DNA of 64,000 nt from Muribaculaceae bacterium (GCA_910573745.1 CAJSYI010000007.1:33790-97789), one strand, 5' to 3'. Shown: positions 9,034 to 17,721, numbered from the stretch's first letter. A program made the numbers and translations. The notes: generated from the sequence alone by a model not told the origin.

Positions 9034-9708
9034 ATGCGGGCATTGTTGTCGTTTCTTGTGGTTCTGGTTGCTGCCGCGTTTTTCCTCCCCGCCTGCCGCG
9101 AGGAGAAGAAGGTTGACGTGGCTTCGCGCCTGAATCCGGAAAGGATGCCCACCATGTCTACGGAGAACGTCTCCACGCTCATCTCCGATTCGGGCATCAC
9201 GCAGTACAAGATAGTCAGCCCTCTTTGGCTTGTCTACGACAATGCCGACACGCCTTATTGGAGTTTCCCGAAAGGCCTTTATCTGCGCAAGTACGATCCC
9301 CTTTTCCGGGTCATCGCTACGGTAGCGGCCGATTCGGCCCGTTACTTCAAGAATATGCGCCTTTGGAGGCTCGACGGCAATGTGGAACTTACCAAGGCTC
9401 CGAAAGACCTGTTCCTTACCCAGCAGCTTTTTTGGGACGAACGCCGGCAGGAAATCTACAGTGATTCCTTCATCCATATAGAGACGACGACGCATGTGCT
9501 GGAGGGTCACGGGTTCATTTCCAATGACAAGCTGACCGGATACAGGATAATACGTCCTACGGGCATATTCCCGGTAGACCGTGCCGGGCTTTCTTCCGGC
9601 TCTTCACGTGCGTCCGCATCGTCTTCGCCGGTTATGGAGCCGGTGGCTGCGGTCGAGGCCGTCGAATCATCACCTGAAACGAGCGCATCGCCGCAAGGCG
9701 GCAATTGA
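9034..9708 (+). CDS. lptC: LPS export ABC transporter periplasmic protein LptC
   Basis: This 224-residue protein has a hydrophobic N-terminus with lipobox-like LPACRE. An LptC beta-jellyroll follows, with YKIVSPLWLVYDN, YWSFPKGLYLRKYD and the DGNVEL and LEGHGFISND repeats (about 50-185). It should bridge the LptB2FG extractor and the LptA-type periplasmic bridge. The last 35 residues are low-complexity Ser/Ala/Glu. The fixed order outer-membrane protein-lptC-gldE supports the call. Confidence 0.88.
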   Translation: MRALLSFLVVLVAAAFFLPACREEKKVDVASRLNPERMPTMSTENVSTLISDSGITQYKIVSPLWLVYDNADTPYWSFPKGLYLRKYDPLFRVIATVAADSARYFKNMRLWRLDGNVELTKAPKDLFLTQQLFWDERRQEIYSDSFIHIETTTHVLEGHGFISNDKLTGYRIIRPTGIFPVDRAGLSSGSSRASASSSPVMEPVAAVEAVESSPETSASPQGGN

Positions 9709-9713
9709 ATCTT

Positions 9714-9818
9714 TGAGAGTGCTTGGGATTTTTCTTCAGGATTTCGCCTCGTTGCAAGGCTCGGAAGGTTCTGTAAAATGCCTGTAAAAATCAGAACAAA
9801 AATTCAAATACGCTTTTA
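9714..9818 (-). repeat. Inverted-repeat element, family A, copy 1 (minus orientation)
   Basis: The reverse complement of this roughly 105-bp spacer aligns along its length with the element at 21857-22137. Shared blocks include GATTTTTACAGGCA and AACGAGGCG, and both ends carry AAAAATTCAA-type inverted repeats. The central CATAGC-GG-GCTATG portion seen in copy 2 is missing. The element ends 3 bp before the gldE start codon, so its terminal repeat supplies the gldE translation-initiation region. Confidence 0.75.
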
Positions 9819-9821
9819 GGA

Positions 9822-11102
9822 ATGACAATAGCCACAGCAATCATAATAACGATCATAGCGATAATCTTCTCCGGCCTTTTCTCTGGTTCGGAGATTGCCT
9901 ACGTGCAGTCGAGCAAAGTCCGTATGGAGATAGACGCGGCGCGCGGCGGGCTGGCAGACCGCATACTCCATGTCTTCTCCCGCCATGAAGACATGTTCAT
10001 CTCCACGTTGCTGGTGGGAAACAACGTGGTGCTTGTCATCTACGGTATCACGATTTCCATCCTCATAAATCCCTTCCTTGAAGACCTTTTCCACAACGAA
10101 GGGCTTGTGCTGATTTGCAACACGGTCATCTCCACGCTCATAATCCTCGTTACAGGCGAGTTCCTGCCGAAGGCGACTTTCCGCATCAACCCCAATTTCA
10201 TGATGCGTCTGCTGTCGTTGCCGTTGTTTCTGATTTACGTAGTGCTTTATCCGGTGTCATTGTTCATATCGTTGATTTCCAAAGGGCTGATGAGGCTGTT
10301 CGGCATCAAGGGCGAGGCGGCGGCGACGTCTGGGCTTCTCACAATAGACCAGCTTGATGATTATATCCAGCAACAGCTCGAAAGCAAGGCGACGCACACT
10401 GATATAGAGAATGAGGTCAAGATATTCCGCAATGCCATAGACTTCAAGGACACGCAGATGGCCGAATGCATGATTCCGCGCAACGAAATAGTGGCCGTGA
10501 GCCTGGAAGGGACTTCGCGCGAAGAACTGCTCCAGAAATTCATCTCTACCGGGCTGTCCAAAATAGTAGTCTATCGTGAAGACATAGACGACATAGTGGG
10601 ATATATCCACATCGATGAGATTTTCAAGCGTGAGTCTGATTGGAAACAGCATCTCAAGCCGGTGATATTCACTCCGGAGACTATGCTTGCCAACAAGATG
10701 ATGCGCCGTATGCTTGCCCAGAAGAAGTCGCTCGTCATAGTGGTGGACGAGTTCGGCGGCACTGCCGGTCTTGCCACGCTTGAAGACCTCGTGGAGGAGA
10801 TATTCGGCGAAATCGAGGACGAGCATGACAAGAAGACTCTTGTGGCCCGGCAGACGGGGCCGGACACGTATGAGTTCTCAGGACGTGTGGAGATTGAGCT
10901 GATTAACGAGAAATTCCATCTCGGCATACGCGAATCGGATGATTATCATACAATTGCTGGCTATATTCTGGTGAATCTTGAGGCACTTCCAAAGCAAGGC
11001 GACACGTTCCGTATCGGCGACTTGGAGATTACTGTAACCAAGATGTCGGCCGCCCGCATCCTCCTCCTGTCTGTAACGCGCCTCCCCGACGATTCGCAGT
11101 AA
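9822..11102 (+). CDS. gldE: GldE-type CNNM/CorC family transporter-like protein
   Basis: This 426-residue protein has an N-terminal DUF21/CNNM domain with three to four membrane helices (about 1-150; SGSEIAYVQS), a CBS-domain pair (about 215-335; MIPRNEIVAV, VVDEFGGTAGLATLEDLVEEIFGEI) and a C-terminal CorC/HlyC domain (about 345-420). Such proteins are linked to magnesium or cobalt efflux. In Bacteroidetes this subclass is annotated GldE. The ATG lies 3 bp after a repeat element, and the gene is followed by a tandem repeat array. Confidence 0.85.
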   Translation: MTIATAIIITIIAIIFSGLFSGSEIAYVQSSKVRMEIDAARGGLADRILHVFSRHEDMFISTLLVGNNVVLVIYGITISILINPFLEDLFHNEGLVLICNTVISTLIILVTGEFLPKATFRINPNFMMRLLSLPLFLIYVVLYPVSLFISLISKGLMRLFGIKGEAAATSGLLTIDQLDDYIQQQLESKATHTDIENEVKIFRNAIDFKDTQMAECMIPRNEIVAVSLEGTSREELLQKFISTGLSKIVVYREDIDDIVGYIHIDEIFKRESDWKQHLKPVIFTPETMLANKMMRRMLAQKKSLVIVVDEFGGTAGLATLEDLVEEIFGEIEDEHDKKTLVARQTGPDTYEFSGRVEIELINEKFHLGIRESDDYHTIAGYILVNLEALPKQGDTFRIGDLEITVTKMSAARILLLSVTRLPDDSQ

Positions 11103-11108
11103 ATCCTG

Positions 11109-11600
11109 AAAAACCACAACGACCACAAAAACAGTTTTTGCTTGGGTTTTGAAGAACCACAATGACCATAAAGACCAAGTTTTTGGTATAACCGATAATG
11201 GTCTTTGCGGTTTATGTGGATTTGAAAGAACCACAGCGACCATATAGACCAAGTTTTGGTATAACCGATAATGGTCTTTGCTGTTTATGTGGATTTAAAA
11301 GAACCACAGCGACCACATAGACCAAGTTTTGGTATAACCGATAATGGTCTTTGCTGTTTGTGTGGATTTAAAAGAACCACGGCGACCATATAGACCAAGT
11401 TTTGGTATAACCGATAATGGTCTTTGCGGTTTGTGTGGATTTGAAAGAACCACGGCGACCACGGACACTGGATTTGTGGTTTAACTTAATAATGGTCTTT
11501 GTGGTTTGTGTGGATTTGAAAGAACCACGGCGACCACGGACACTGAATTTGTGGTTTAACTTAATAGTGGTCTTTGTGGTTTGTGTGGATTTTAAAAACT
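11109..11600. repeat. Tandem array of 73-75 bp non-coding units
   Basis: A degenerate partial unit (about 11109-11153) precedes six full units starting GAACCAC at about 11154, 11228, 11301, 11374, 11447 and 11522. The first four are 73-74 bp and share AGACCAAGTTTTGGTATAAC in the centre. The last two are 75 bp with a different centre (GGATTTGTGGTTTAACTTAA). Each unit is an imperfect inverted repeat: the left arm has CCAC and AGACCA, the right arm TGGTCTTT and TGTGG. Because 73 is not a multiple of 3, reading frames do not persist through the array, so it is non-coding. Confidence 0.9.
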
Positions 11601-11667
11601 GTAGTGGATTTTCGGGATGCGAATGAAACTTTCGGACGGTTTTCTTGTCTGTTTGGTAGAGATTTAT

Positions 11668-11675
11668 TACTTTTG
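11668..11675 (+). promoter_or_regulatory. -7 promoter element before the CTD-like small protein
   Basis: TACTTTTG matches TAnnTTTG, 65 bp upstream of ATG 11741. No well-spaced -33 element is obvious. Confidence 0.5.
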
Positions 11676-11740
11676 CCGAATAAAGCGGGGTCTTGAATCC
11701 GGCTTGACGGTCAATGCTCTAATAGTCAGAACCCAACACA

Positions 11741-12073
11741 ATGAAATTTCGATTGCTCATATCTTTGGTCTGCTGCGGGATGCTGCTTTGCGCTCCTGTG
11801 GCCGCTATGGGTGCGTCCAAGAGCTGGGAAGCCTTGAAGACCGAGCGGTCGGATGCCAGATATGTGGTCAGGGATTCTGAAACGGAGATAAAGACCGCGC
11901 GAGGAGTCATCATTATCTCCTCTTCGAGGCCGCTTCAGGTAAAGGTGTTCACCATCCTTGGTCAGCTCGTGTCGAGTGAGACCATTGCTGCGGGTACGTC
12001 GCAGTTCGCTCCGGGCGCGCACGGGGTCTATATCGTCAAGGCAGGCGACCTCACCTGCAAGGTGGCTCTCTGA
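11741..12073 (+). CDS. Small secreted protein with T9SS C-terminal-domain-like tail
   Basis: This 110-residue protein has a signal peptide of about 24 residues (cut near AMG-AS). After a short linker, a beta-rich C-terminus reads VKVFTILGQLVSS then GVYIVKAGDLTCKVAL. That pattern (V-V-x-L-G-Q followed by GxYIVK and a short terminal strand) resembles type A sorting domains of T9SS cargo. There is almost no cargo domain in front of it. It may be an exported minimal protein or a decayed cargo. The T9SS core genes are 22 kb away, so the link is inference. Confidence 0.7.
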   Translation: MKFRLLISLVCCGMLLCAPVAAMGASKSWEALKTERSDARYVVRDSETEIKTARGVIIISSSRPLQVKVFTILGQLVSSETIAAGTSQFAPGAHGVYIVKAGDLTCKVAL

Positions 12074-12119
12074 CTGCCATTGAAATCTATTTCCGACAAG
12101 ACATTTTCGGGGCGGAAAA

Positions 12120-12151
12120 TTGGGATAAGTGCGGAGTTAATGTTAACTTTG
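12120..12151 (+). promoter_or_regulatory. Promoter of ilvE
   Basis: TTGG (12120-12123) and TAACTTTG (12144-12151) are 20 bp apart, a near-consensus Bacteroidetes promoter. The start codon is 40 bp downstream. Confidence 0.85.
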
Positions 12152-12191
12152 CATCATTAAACAACACAACCCAACAAATCTAAAAAACGTC

Positions 12192-13217
12192 ATGAAAGAG
12201 ACAAACATCGACTGGGGCAACCTGACTTTCAGCTATATGCCCACAGACTACAATGTTAGATGTACTTATAAAGATGGCAAATGGGGCGAAATCGAGGTCA
12301 GCGACTCCGAGTATGTCCCGATGCACATCGCTGCTTCCTGCCTTCACTACGGCCAGGAGTCTTTCGAGGGACTGAAGGCTTTCCGTGGCAAGGACGGCAA
12401 GGTGCGCGTGTTCCGTATGGAGGAGAACGCAAAGCGTTTCATCCGCAGTGCGGAAGGCATCAAGATGCAGCCCATGCCCGTGGAACTTTTCTGCGAGATG
12501 GTGCGTAAGGTGGTGAAGCTCAACGAGCGTTTCGTGCCTCCCTACGGCACCGGCGCGTCTCTCTATATCCGTCCGTTTGAAATCGGCATCTCCCCGCGTG
12601 TGGGCGTGAAGCCTGCCGATGAGTATATGGTGATTATGCTCGTTACTCCCGTCGGCCCCTATTTCAAGGAGGGATTCAAGCCTACCAAGGTTTGCATGTC
12701 GCGTGAATACGACCGTGTGGCTCCCAAAGGTACAGGCTCGATCAAGGTGGGCGGCAACTACGCCGCAAGCCTCGTTGCAGGCGAAAAGGCCCACGAGCTC
12801 GGTTATAGCGTGATGCTTTATCTCGACCCGAAAGAGAAGAAATATCTCGACGAATGCGGCGCAGCCAACTTCTTCGGAGTCAAGAACGGTACGTACATCA
12901 CTCCGGCTTCCGAGTCGATTCTTCCCTCAATCACCAACATGAGCCTACGCCAGGTGGCTGCCGACCTCGGCATGAAGGTCGAGCCGCGCCATATCGGCAT
13001 CGAGGAGCTTGATACGTTTGAGGAGGCAGGCGCATGCGGCACAGCAGCCGTGATTTCCCCGATCTGCCGCATCGACGATCTTGACACAGGCAAGCAGTAC
13101 ACCTTCGGCAAGGAGGGTGAGGCCGGCCTATGGTCCACGAAGCTTTACGAGGCTCTCCGTGCCATCCAGTACGGTGAAGCTCCTGACACCCACAATTGGT
13201 GCGAAGTCATCGAATAA
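12192..13217 (+). CDS. ilvE: Branched-chain amino acid aminotransferase
   Basis: This 341-residue protein is a fold-type IV PLP enzyme. It has LHYGQESFEGLKAFRG near 51-66, the catalytic-Lys region GSIKVGGNYAASL near 182-194 and EAGACGTAAVISP near 277-289. It interconverts Leu/Ile/Val with their 2-oxo acids. It has its own strong promoter and a terminator 74 bp after the stop, so it is probably monocistronic. Confidence 0.95.
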   Translation: MKETNIDWGNLTFSYMPTDYNVRCTYKDGKWGEIEVSDSEYVPMHIAASCLHYGQESFEGLKAFRGKDGKVRVFRMEENAKRFIRSAEGIKMQPMPVELFCEMVRKVVKLNERFVPPYGTGASLYIRPFEIGISPRVGVKPADEYMVIMLVTPVGPYFKEGFKPTKVCMSREYDRVAPKGTGSIKVGGNYAASLVAGEKAHELGYSVMLYLDPKEKKYLDECGAANFFGVKNGTYITPASESILPSITNMSLRQVAADLGMKVEPRHIGIEELDTFEEAGACGTAAVISPICRIDDLDTGKQYTFGKEGEAGLWSTKLYEALRAIQYGEAPDTHNWCEVIE

Positions 13218-13290
13218 TCAGGTTTCAGTTCTGAGGCATATTCCCTTAGGGTATACGTGAAGCCTCTTTGGATGAATAATTGAATAATAT

Positions 13291-13331
13291 GGGGGAATCC
13301 GAATGGCGGTATGCCGAGGATTCCCCTTTTT
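13291..13331 (+). terminator. Intrinsic terminator of ilvE
   Basis: GGGGAATCC (13292-13300) pairs with GGATTCCCC (13318-13326) around a 17-nt loop and is followed by five T. Confidence 0.88.
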
Positions 13332-13356
13332 GTCTTATCGTGTAAAGCAAACGTTT

Positions 13357-13896
13357 ATGCTTGACTATAGAGGGATAATGCTGAAATACTACGAAGCCGG
13401 ATCGCCGCTTTTCCGGACGCTTTGGATCCACAGTGAATGTGTGGCACGCAAGGCTTTGGAATGCCTTGACCGCAGAGGGATAGATGCCGACCGGGACTTT
13501 GTGCGTGAGGCGGCGATGCTCCATGACATAGGCATAGTGCGTTGCAACGCCCCGTCCATCTTCTGCACCGGCGCAGGGCCTTACATCCGCCACGGGATGC
13601 TTGGGGCGGAAATGCTGCGGAATGAGGGGCTGCCGCGCCATGCCTTGGTATGTGAACGGCATACCGGTTCCGGATTGAGCGCCGATGACATCATAAAAGA
13701 AAACCTTCCGCTCCCCCCGCGCGACATGTTGCCGCTGAGCGTGGAGGAGCGGGTGATATGCTATGCCGACAAGTTCTTTTCGAAATCGCGGCGGCTTGAT
13801 GAAGAGAAGCCCGTGGATAAGATAATGGCGCAGATGGCGGCACACGGAGCCGATGTGGCCTCACGTTTCGCCGACCTGCACGCCCAGTTCGGTTGA
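13357..13896 (+). CDS. HD-domain phosphohydrolase
   Basis: This 179-residue protein has an HD fold: the first His is in WIHSECV (near 24), the HD pair in AAMLHDIGI (near 52-54) and a later His/Asp set in RHTGSG and CYADKFFS. Family members hydrolyse phosphate esters of nucleotides or related substrates; the substrate here is unknown. ATG 13357 is used; ATG 13378 is the main alternative. The ilvE terminator ends just upstream, so it is transcribed separately or by read-through. Confidence 0.82.
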   Translation: MLDYRGIMLKYYEAGSPLFRTLWIHSECVARKALECLDRRGIDADRDFVREAAMLHDIGIVRCNAPSIFCTGAGPYIRHGMLGAEMLRNEGLPRHALVCERHTGSGLSADDIIKENLPLPPRDMLPLSVEERVICYADKFFSKSRRLDEEKPVDKIMAQMAAHGADVASRFADLHAQFG

Positions 13897-13959
13897 CCTT
13901 TGTGATTCAGGTGTCAGGCTCGGGCATAACGCATAAGACGCGGCATCTGAGACACACTC

Positions 13960-14757
13960 TCAGTCGGCCGGGAAATAGTTTACGAGTCTCATTCCGTCGG
14001 CCGAAAGAAGGTCTTCGAGTTCATACAGATAGAACGACACCTCGATTTCTCCTGCCGAGTATGGGCTTATTTCGTATATTCCGTAGATGAAAGTGATGCC
14101 GTCAGGGGTTATGCGGAACTGTGCCGGGATTCCGATCTGGCTCGGTTCGGCCATTATGTCGCTGTTGCCTTCCAGCTTCGCACGTATGAGAGCGGTCAGC
14201 TCTTTTTCGTATTTTGGCTTGAAGAGGTCGGCGAGCTTGAGCATACGGTTGGTCTTTAGGGAATAGTTCACGTAACGGTTGGCATACATGCCGTGTGCCG
14301 CTCCGCAGATGTATTCTCCCGCATAGTCTTGCCATACTATGATGTACGGATTCTGGAGGACCACCGACAGGATGTTGATGCGCTCGTTGCAAGACTCGGT
14401 TGAGTCGTTGCGGTCGGTGATTCTCCATCCTTTTTCCATCATAGGGGCTGCAACGCCCGATGAAGGGAATTCCACCTGTGCGAGGCTTATCAGCGAATCG
14501 CGCAGAGGTTTTATGTCGAAATCCCCTATTCTTGTCGGCAATACGCCTTGGCCGGTGTTGCGGCATAGGTTTGAGCCGGGAAGTTCCGTAAGCACGGAAT
14601 CGGCGTTGACGGCCTCGGAGATTTTTGTAAAGCTGTAGCTATCAAATTCTACGGTCTGTGGTTTTATGCCTTTGTCGTCGGCCTTTTTGTCGGAGCCGCA
14701 GGCAGAGGCAAGAAGCATAATGGAGATGCTTAGAATCGATAATTGTCTTGATTTCAT
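13960..14757 (-). CDS. DUF3298/RsiV-like lipoprotein
   Basis: This 265-residue protein has a signal peptide with lipobox LLASACGS (Cys near 20). A DUF4163-like region is followed by a DUF3298 C-terminus with GAAHGMYANRYVNYSLKTNR and a terminal Leu/Tyr-rich strand. Related domains occur in RsiV, an anti-sigma factor that binds lysozyme, but no sigma gene is adjacent here and there is no cytoplasmic anti-sigma part. ATG 14757 is chosen because the lipobox then sits at normal distance. Confidence 0.8.
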   Translation of the reverse strand: MKSRQLSILSISIMLLASACGSDKKADDKGIKPQTVEFDSYSFTKISEAVNADSVLTELPGSNLCRNTGQGVLPTRIGDFDIKPLRDSLISLAQVEFPSSGVAAPMMEKGWRITDRNDSTESCNERINILSVVLQNPYIIVWQDYAGEYICGAAHGMYANRYVNYSLKTNRMLKLADLFKPKYEKELTALIRAKLEGNSDIMAEPSQIGIPAQFRITPDGITFIYGIYEISPYSAGEIEVSFYLYELEDLLSADGMRLVNYFPAD

Positions 14758-14854
14758 AATACTTTTATGTCCGTTTGGCATTGGGTCGCCACAGTCGGGA
14801 CTGCAATGCGGATTTGGGAATTAGATTTTTGTAAACTTCTGGAAGAAAGGTTTA

Positions 14855-16135
14855 TTACCATCCGCCGGAGGCACCGCCACCGCCTGATGATCCACCGCCG
14901 AACCCACCGCCGAACCCGTCTCCTCCACGAGACCCGCGGGAGCCGGCAATGGCGCCCAACGCTGCTGCGGCGAGGAGCGCGCCGTCCTCCTTTCTTGGTA
15001 TAACGTACGGTGTGCGGGTTTGGTGGTGGCAATACTCGCATTTGAACGTTTTTTCTCCTTTTCCGGGATGGCGCGTAGTGGCCGGAACGGTGATTTTGTC
15101 AAGTACGAGATGGTTGGCCACAGTGCCGCAATGTGGGCAGGGCGTGTATATGTTTTGCTTCTTCGGGAAAGCGAAACGCTCTATGGTGCCGCATTTTCTG
15201 CATTCCCACACGTCGTAGTCAACCGTGTCGAGGCGTTCCTCGAGGTCTTGGCTCGGATTCAGAAGCTCGTTGTCCTCCTCCTCTCCGAGACGGTGCATCT
15301 TCGCGCCACATGTGTCGCATCTCACGGGTTTCCGGCGGTAATGGCCTTTGAGCCAAAGGGCCAGAAGGGCGAATGCCAGTGCCGCTCCGCAGGAGGCGAT
15401 GGCGCATATCCAATATACCGGTATGTGCTTGGCCCATGTCTGCGACTTGTCGAAATTGCTTTTCTTGCGCCCTCCGAGAAGGTCGGAGCCGAACAGGAAC
15501 AGGGCGAAGACGAAAGCGATGCCGCCGATTATCCACAGGAACTGCATTATCACGTCGCTGTCCAGTGCTTTCACTCCAGACGCATTTCCTCGCTGACGGC
15601 TTTGCAGCTCTTCGGCGTATGCCGGGTCGGAAAGCACCCGGACCATGTCGGCGGTCGCGGAATTGACTGCCGCGTCGAGATTTCCGGTCTTCATGTTGGC
15701 CACCACGTCTTTCTGTATTATGCGCGAGGCCACGGCGTCGGGCATCGCACCTTCTACACCGTATCCGGTCTCGATGCGGGCTTTTCTGGCACCGGTTGAG
15801 ATTACGAGCAGTATGCCGTTGTCGTTGTCGGCCTTACCGAGTCCCCACTGCCTGAAAAGCTCCGTGGAGTATTCTTCGATTGACATGTCGCCTATTTCGG
15901 GAACCACAGCCACCGCCATTTCAGCGGAAGTGCCTTGCCGGAATCCGTGGAGCCGGCGGTTCACTTCAGCCTTCGTCTCGGGCGAAAGCATATTGGCCGG
16001 GTCGGCGACGAAGCTGCGCGCGTCGGCGATGTTGGGGTTTTTCGGGAAATCCTGCGCTGCCGCCGGGTTCAGGCATAAGGCGAGCAGGATGAAAAGGATT
16101 ATTGTCTTTGTTTTCATAAGTCTGATGGTTTTCAT
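14855..16135 (-). CDS. TPM-domain membrane protein with zinc ribbons and Gly-rich tail
   Basis: This 426-residue protein has a signal peptide (to about AAAQ, 28) and a TPM domain (about 35-165; VVPEIGDMSIEEYSTELFRQWGLG and GYGVEGAMPD). Two membrane helices follow near 210-260, then a cytoplasmic region with CxxC pairs (CDTCG, CRKC, CPHCG, CEYC) that look like two zinc ribbons. It ends in a Gly/Ser-rich GFGGGFGGGSSGGGGASGG-type tail, as in YgcG proteins. TPM domains have been linked to photosystem repair and acid phosphatase activity, but the role here is unknown. ATG 16135 overlaps the dgt stop (ATGA). Confidence 0.82.
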   Translation of the reverse strand: MKTIRLMKTKTIILFILLALCLNPAAAQDFPKNPNIADARSFVADPANMLSPETKAEVNRRLHGFRQGTSAEMAVAVVPEIGDMSIEEYSTELFRQWGLGKADNDNGILLVISTGARKARIETGYGVEGAMPDAVASRIIQKDVVANMKTGNLDAAVNSATADMVRVLSDPAYAEELQSRQRGNASGVKALDSDVIMQFLWIIGGIAFVFALFLFGSDLLGGRKKSNFDKSQTWAKHIPVYWICAIASCGAALAFALLALWLKGHYRRKPVRCDTCGAKMHRLGEEEDNELLNPSQDLEERLDTVDYDVWECRKCGTIERFAFPKKQNIYTPCPHCGTVANHLVLDKITVPATTRHPGKGEKTFKCEYCHHQTRTPYVIPRKEDGALLAAAALGAIAGSRGSRGGDGFGGGFGGGSSGGGGASGGW

Positions 16136-17496
16136 ACAGCCGGAAGGCTATGTCCGTTGAGCTTGCGGAAAAGGTCGAGGGCATACACGTCGGTCATGCC
16201 GGAAATGTGGTCAAGAGCGCTTTGGATGCGTCCGTAGACCGAGTCGGCACGCGTGTCGTATTGCTTCGGCACCTTCTCGAGCAGGAGGCGCGAGAAGTTC
16301 TTTTCCGGATGCATCACTGCCTCGACAAGGCAACGCATCAGGTATGTTATGATGCGGTTTCCGGCTATTTCTATGTCAACAACCTCAGGTGCCCTGTAGA
16401 TTTTCTCCCATGCTTTTTCGGAGCAGGCGGCGTATGCTTCGCTGAGCATGGGTTCGGTCTTTTCCACGAGCGAGCCTTGCATTTTTCCGGAAAGGATGCC
16501 GTCCTCGTTTTCCACGAAGACGCGGGCGCAGTCTTCCACGAGTGCGCCGATGACGTTGGAACGCAGATATGCCACGCGCTCGTTGGGGTCGTCGAGGCGT
16601 GCCATTGTCCTCCTCATCTGTGCGGCTCTGCTGTCTTCGAAGAAGCCGAGAAACAGGTCGGCTACCTCCTGGTGGTTCACGATTTTCAGCTTGTGGGCGT
16701 CTTCAAGGTCCATGATCTGATAGCAGATGTCGTCGGCGGCCTCCATGATGTAGACGAGGGGATGGCGCGCGAAGACCCCGGGACGCAGTTCGGGTATTCC
16801 GAGTTCTTCTGCCACGAGCCTCCATATCCCTTCTTCTGATTCGAAATATCCGAACTTCCCTTTGTCTCCGGCGAACAGGGACGAGTGCGGATATTTCACG
16901 ATTGAGGCCAGGACGCTGTAGGTCATGGCGAATCCTCCTTCCCGCCTTCCCACGAACCGGTGTGTGAGAAGCCGGAAGGAGTTGGCGTTCCCCTCAAAGT
17001 TTATGAGGTCGGCCCATTGACGCTCTGTAAGCAGAGGCTTGAGTTCCAGTCCCTCCCCTTCGCTGAAGAAGGTGGATATGGTCTTTTCTCCCGAATGCCC
17101 GAACGGCGGATTGCCGAGGTCGTGGCACAGGCACGCGGTGGCTACGATGTCGCCCAGCTCATGGAGCTTTTCTGCCCAAGGCGCATCGGAATGCCTTTCG
17201 CGCAGCAGACGGCTCACCTCATTGGCCATGGAACGTCCTACCGACGAGACCTCAAGACTGTGGGTGAGACGGTTGTGGACGAAAATGCTTCCGGGAAGGG
17301 GAAACACCTGAGTCTTGTTCTGCAGCCGACGGAAAGGGGAGGAGAATATCATCCTGTCGTAGTCGCGTTGGAAAGTGCTTCTTGTGTGCCGGCGCGGGTC
17401 ATGGTACGCCTCCATGCCGAGACGCTTGGCAGAGATGAGGCGTTCCCACCGCATAGGCTGTGTGCACGGGTATGTTTTTTTGTCCTGTCGGGTCAT
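16132..17496 (-). CDS. dgt: Deoxyguanosinetriphosphate triphosphohydrolase family protein
   Basis: This 454-residue protein is an HD-superfamily dNTPase with RNKTQVFPLPG-like and NRLTHSLEVSSVGRSM (first His near 78), the HD pair in ATACLCHDLGNPPFGHSGEK (near 120) and a later Asp in MEAADDICYQIMDLEDAH. It hydrolyses dNTPs, typically dGTP, to the nucleoside and tripolyphosphate. A TAATTTTG element precedes it on the minus strand. It is probably cotranscribed with the TPM gene. Confidence 0.92.
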   Translation of the reverse strand: MTRQDKKTYPCTQPMRWERLISAKRLGMEAYHDPRRHTRSTFQRDYDRMIFSSPFRRLQNKTQVFPLPGSIFVHNRLTHSLEVSSVGRSMANEVSRLLRERHSDAPWAEKLHELGDIVATACLCHDLGNPPFGHSGEKTISTFFSEGEGLELKPLLTERQWADLINFEGNANSFRLLTHRFVGRREGGFAMTYSVLASIVKYPHSSLFAGDKGKFGYFESEEGIWRLVAEELGIPELRPGVFARHPLVYIMEAADDICYQIMDLEDAHKLKIVNHQEVADLFLGFFEDSRAAQMRRTMARLDDPNERVAYLRSNVIGALVEDCARVFVENEDGILSGKMQGSLVEKTEPMLSEAYAACSEKAWEKIYRAPEVVDIEIAGNRIITYLMRCLVEAVMHPEKNFSRLLLEKVPKQYDTRADSVYGRIQSALDHISGMTDVYALDLFRKLNGHSLPAV

Positions 17497-17521
17497 GGAA
17501 GTACCTGTTTTTTGCAGACTG

Positions 17522-17558
17522 CAAAATTAATGAAATGCTTTGTTGTAGACGCAACAAA
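17522..17558 (-). promoter_or_regulatory. Promoter of dgt
   Basis: The minus-strand -7 TAATTTTG (17529-17522) lies 25 bp before the dgt start. TTTGTTG (17558-17552) is a possible -33 with a 22-bp spacer. Confidence 0.6.
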
Positions 17559-17570
17559 CAGAATAAAACT

Positions 17571-17602
17571 TTTGCTCAATTGGAAAAATAGCCTTAACTT
17601 TG
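17571..17602 (+). promoter_or_regulatory. Promoter of tRNA-Leu
   Basis: TTTG (17571-17574) and TAACTTTG (17595-17602) are 20 bp apart. It is arranged divergently from the dgt promoter. Confidence 0.8.
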
Positions 17603-17636
17603 CATCGCAAAGCCGGAAACGACTTTCCGGCTTGAT

Positions 17637-17721
17637 GCAGAAATGGTGGAATGGTAGACACGAGGGACTTAAAATCCCTTGCCCTTAAAGGGGCGTGTGG
17701 GTTCGAGTCCCACTTTCTGTA
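17637..17721 (+). tRNA. tRNA-Leu (UAA anticodon)
   Basis: This 85-nt class II tRNA has acceptor stem GCAGAAA/TTTCTGT with discriminator A, anticodon loop CTTAAAA with anticodon TAA, a long variable arm (TGCCCTTAAAGGGGCGT region), and a T-loop GTTCGAGTCC. The CCA end is not encoded, so it depends on the CCA enzyme at 3223. The D arm reads TGGTGGAATGGTAGACA. Confidence 0.96.

Noticed and set aside
11417..11626. Open frame through the last repeat units encoding a repetitive peptide
   Set aside because: The repeat period is 73-74 bp in most units, so no frame is maintained. The frame exists only because the last two units are 75 bp.
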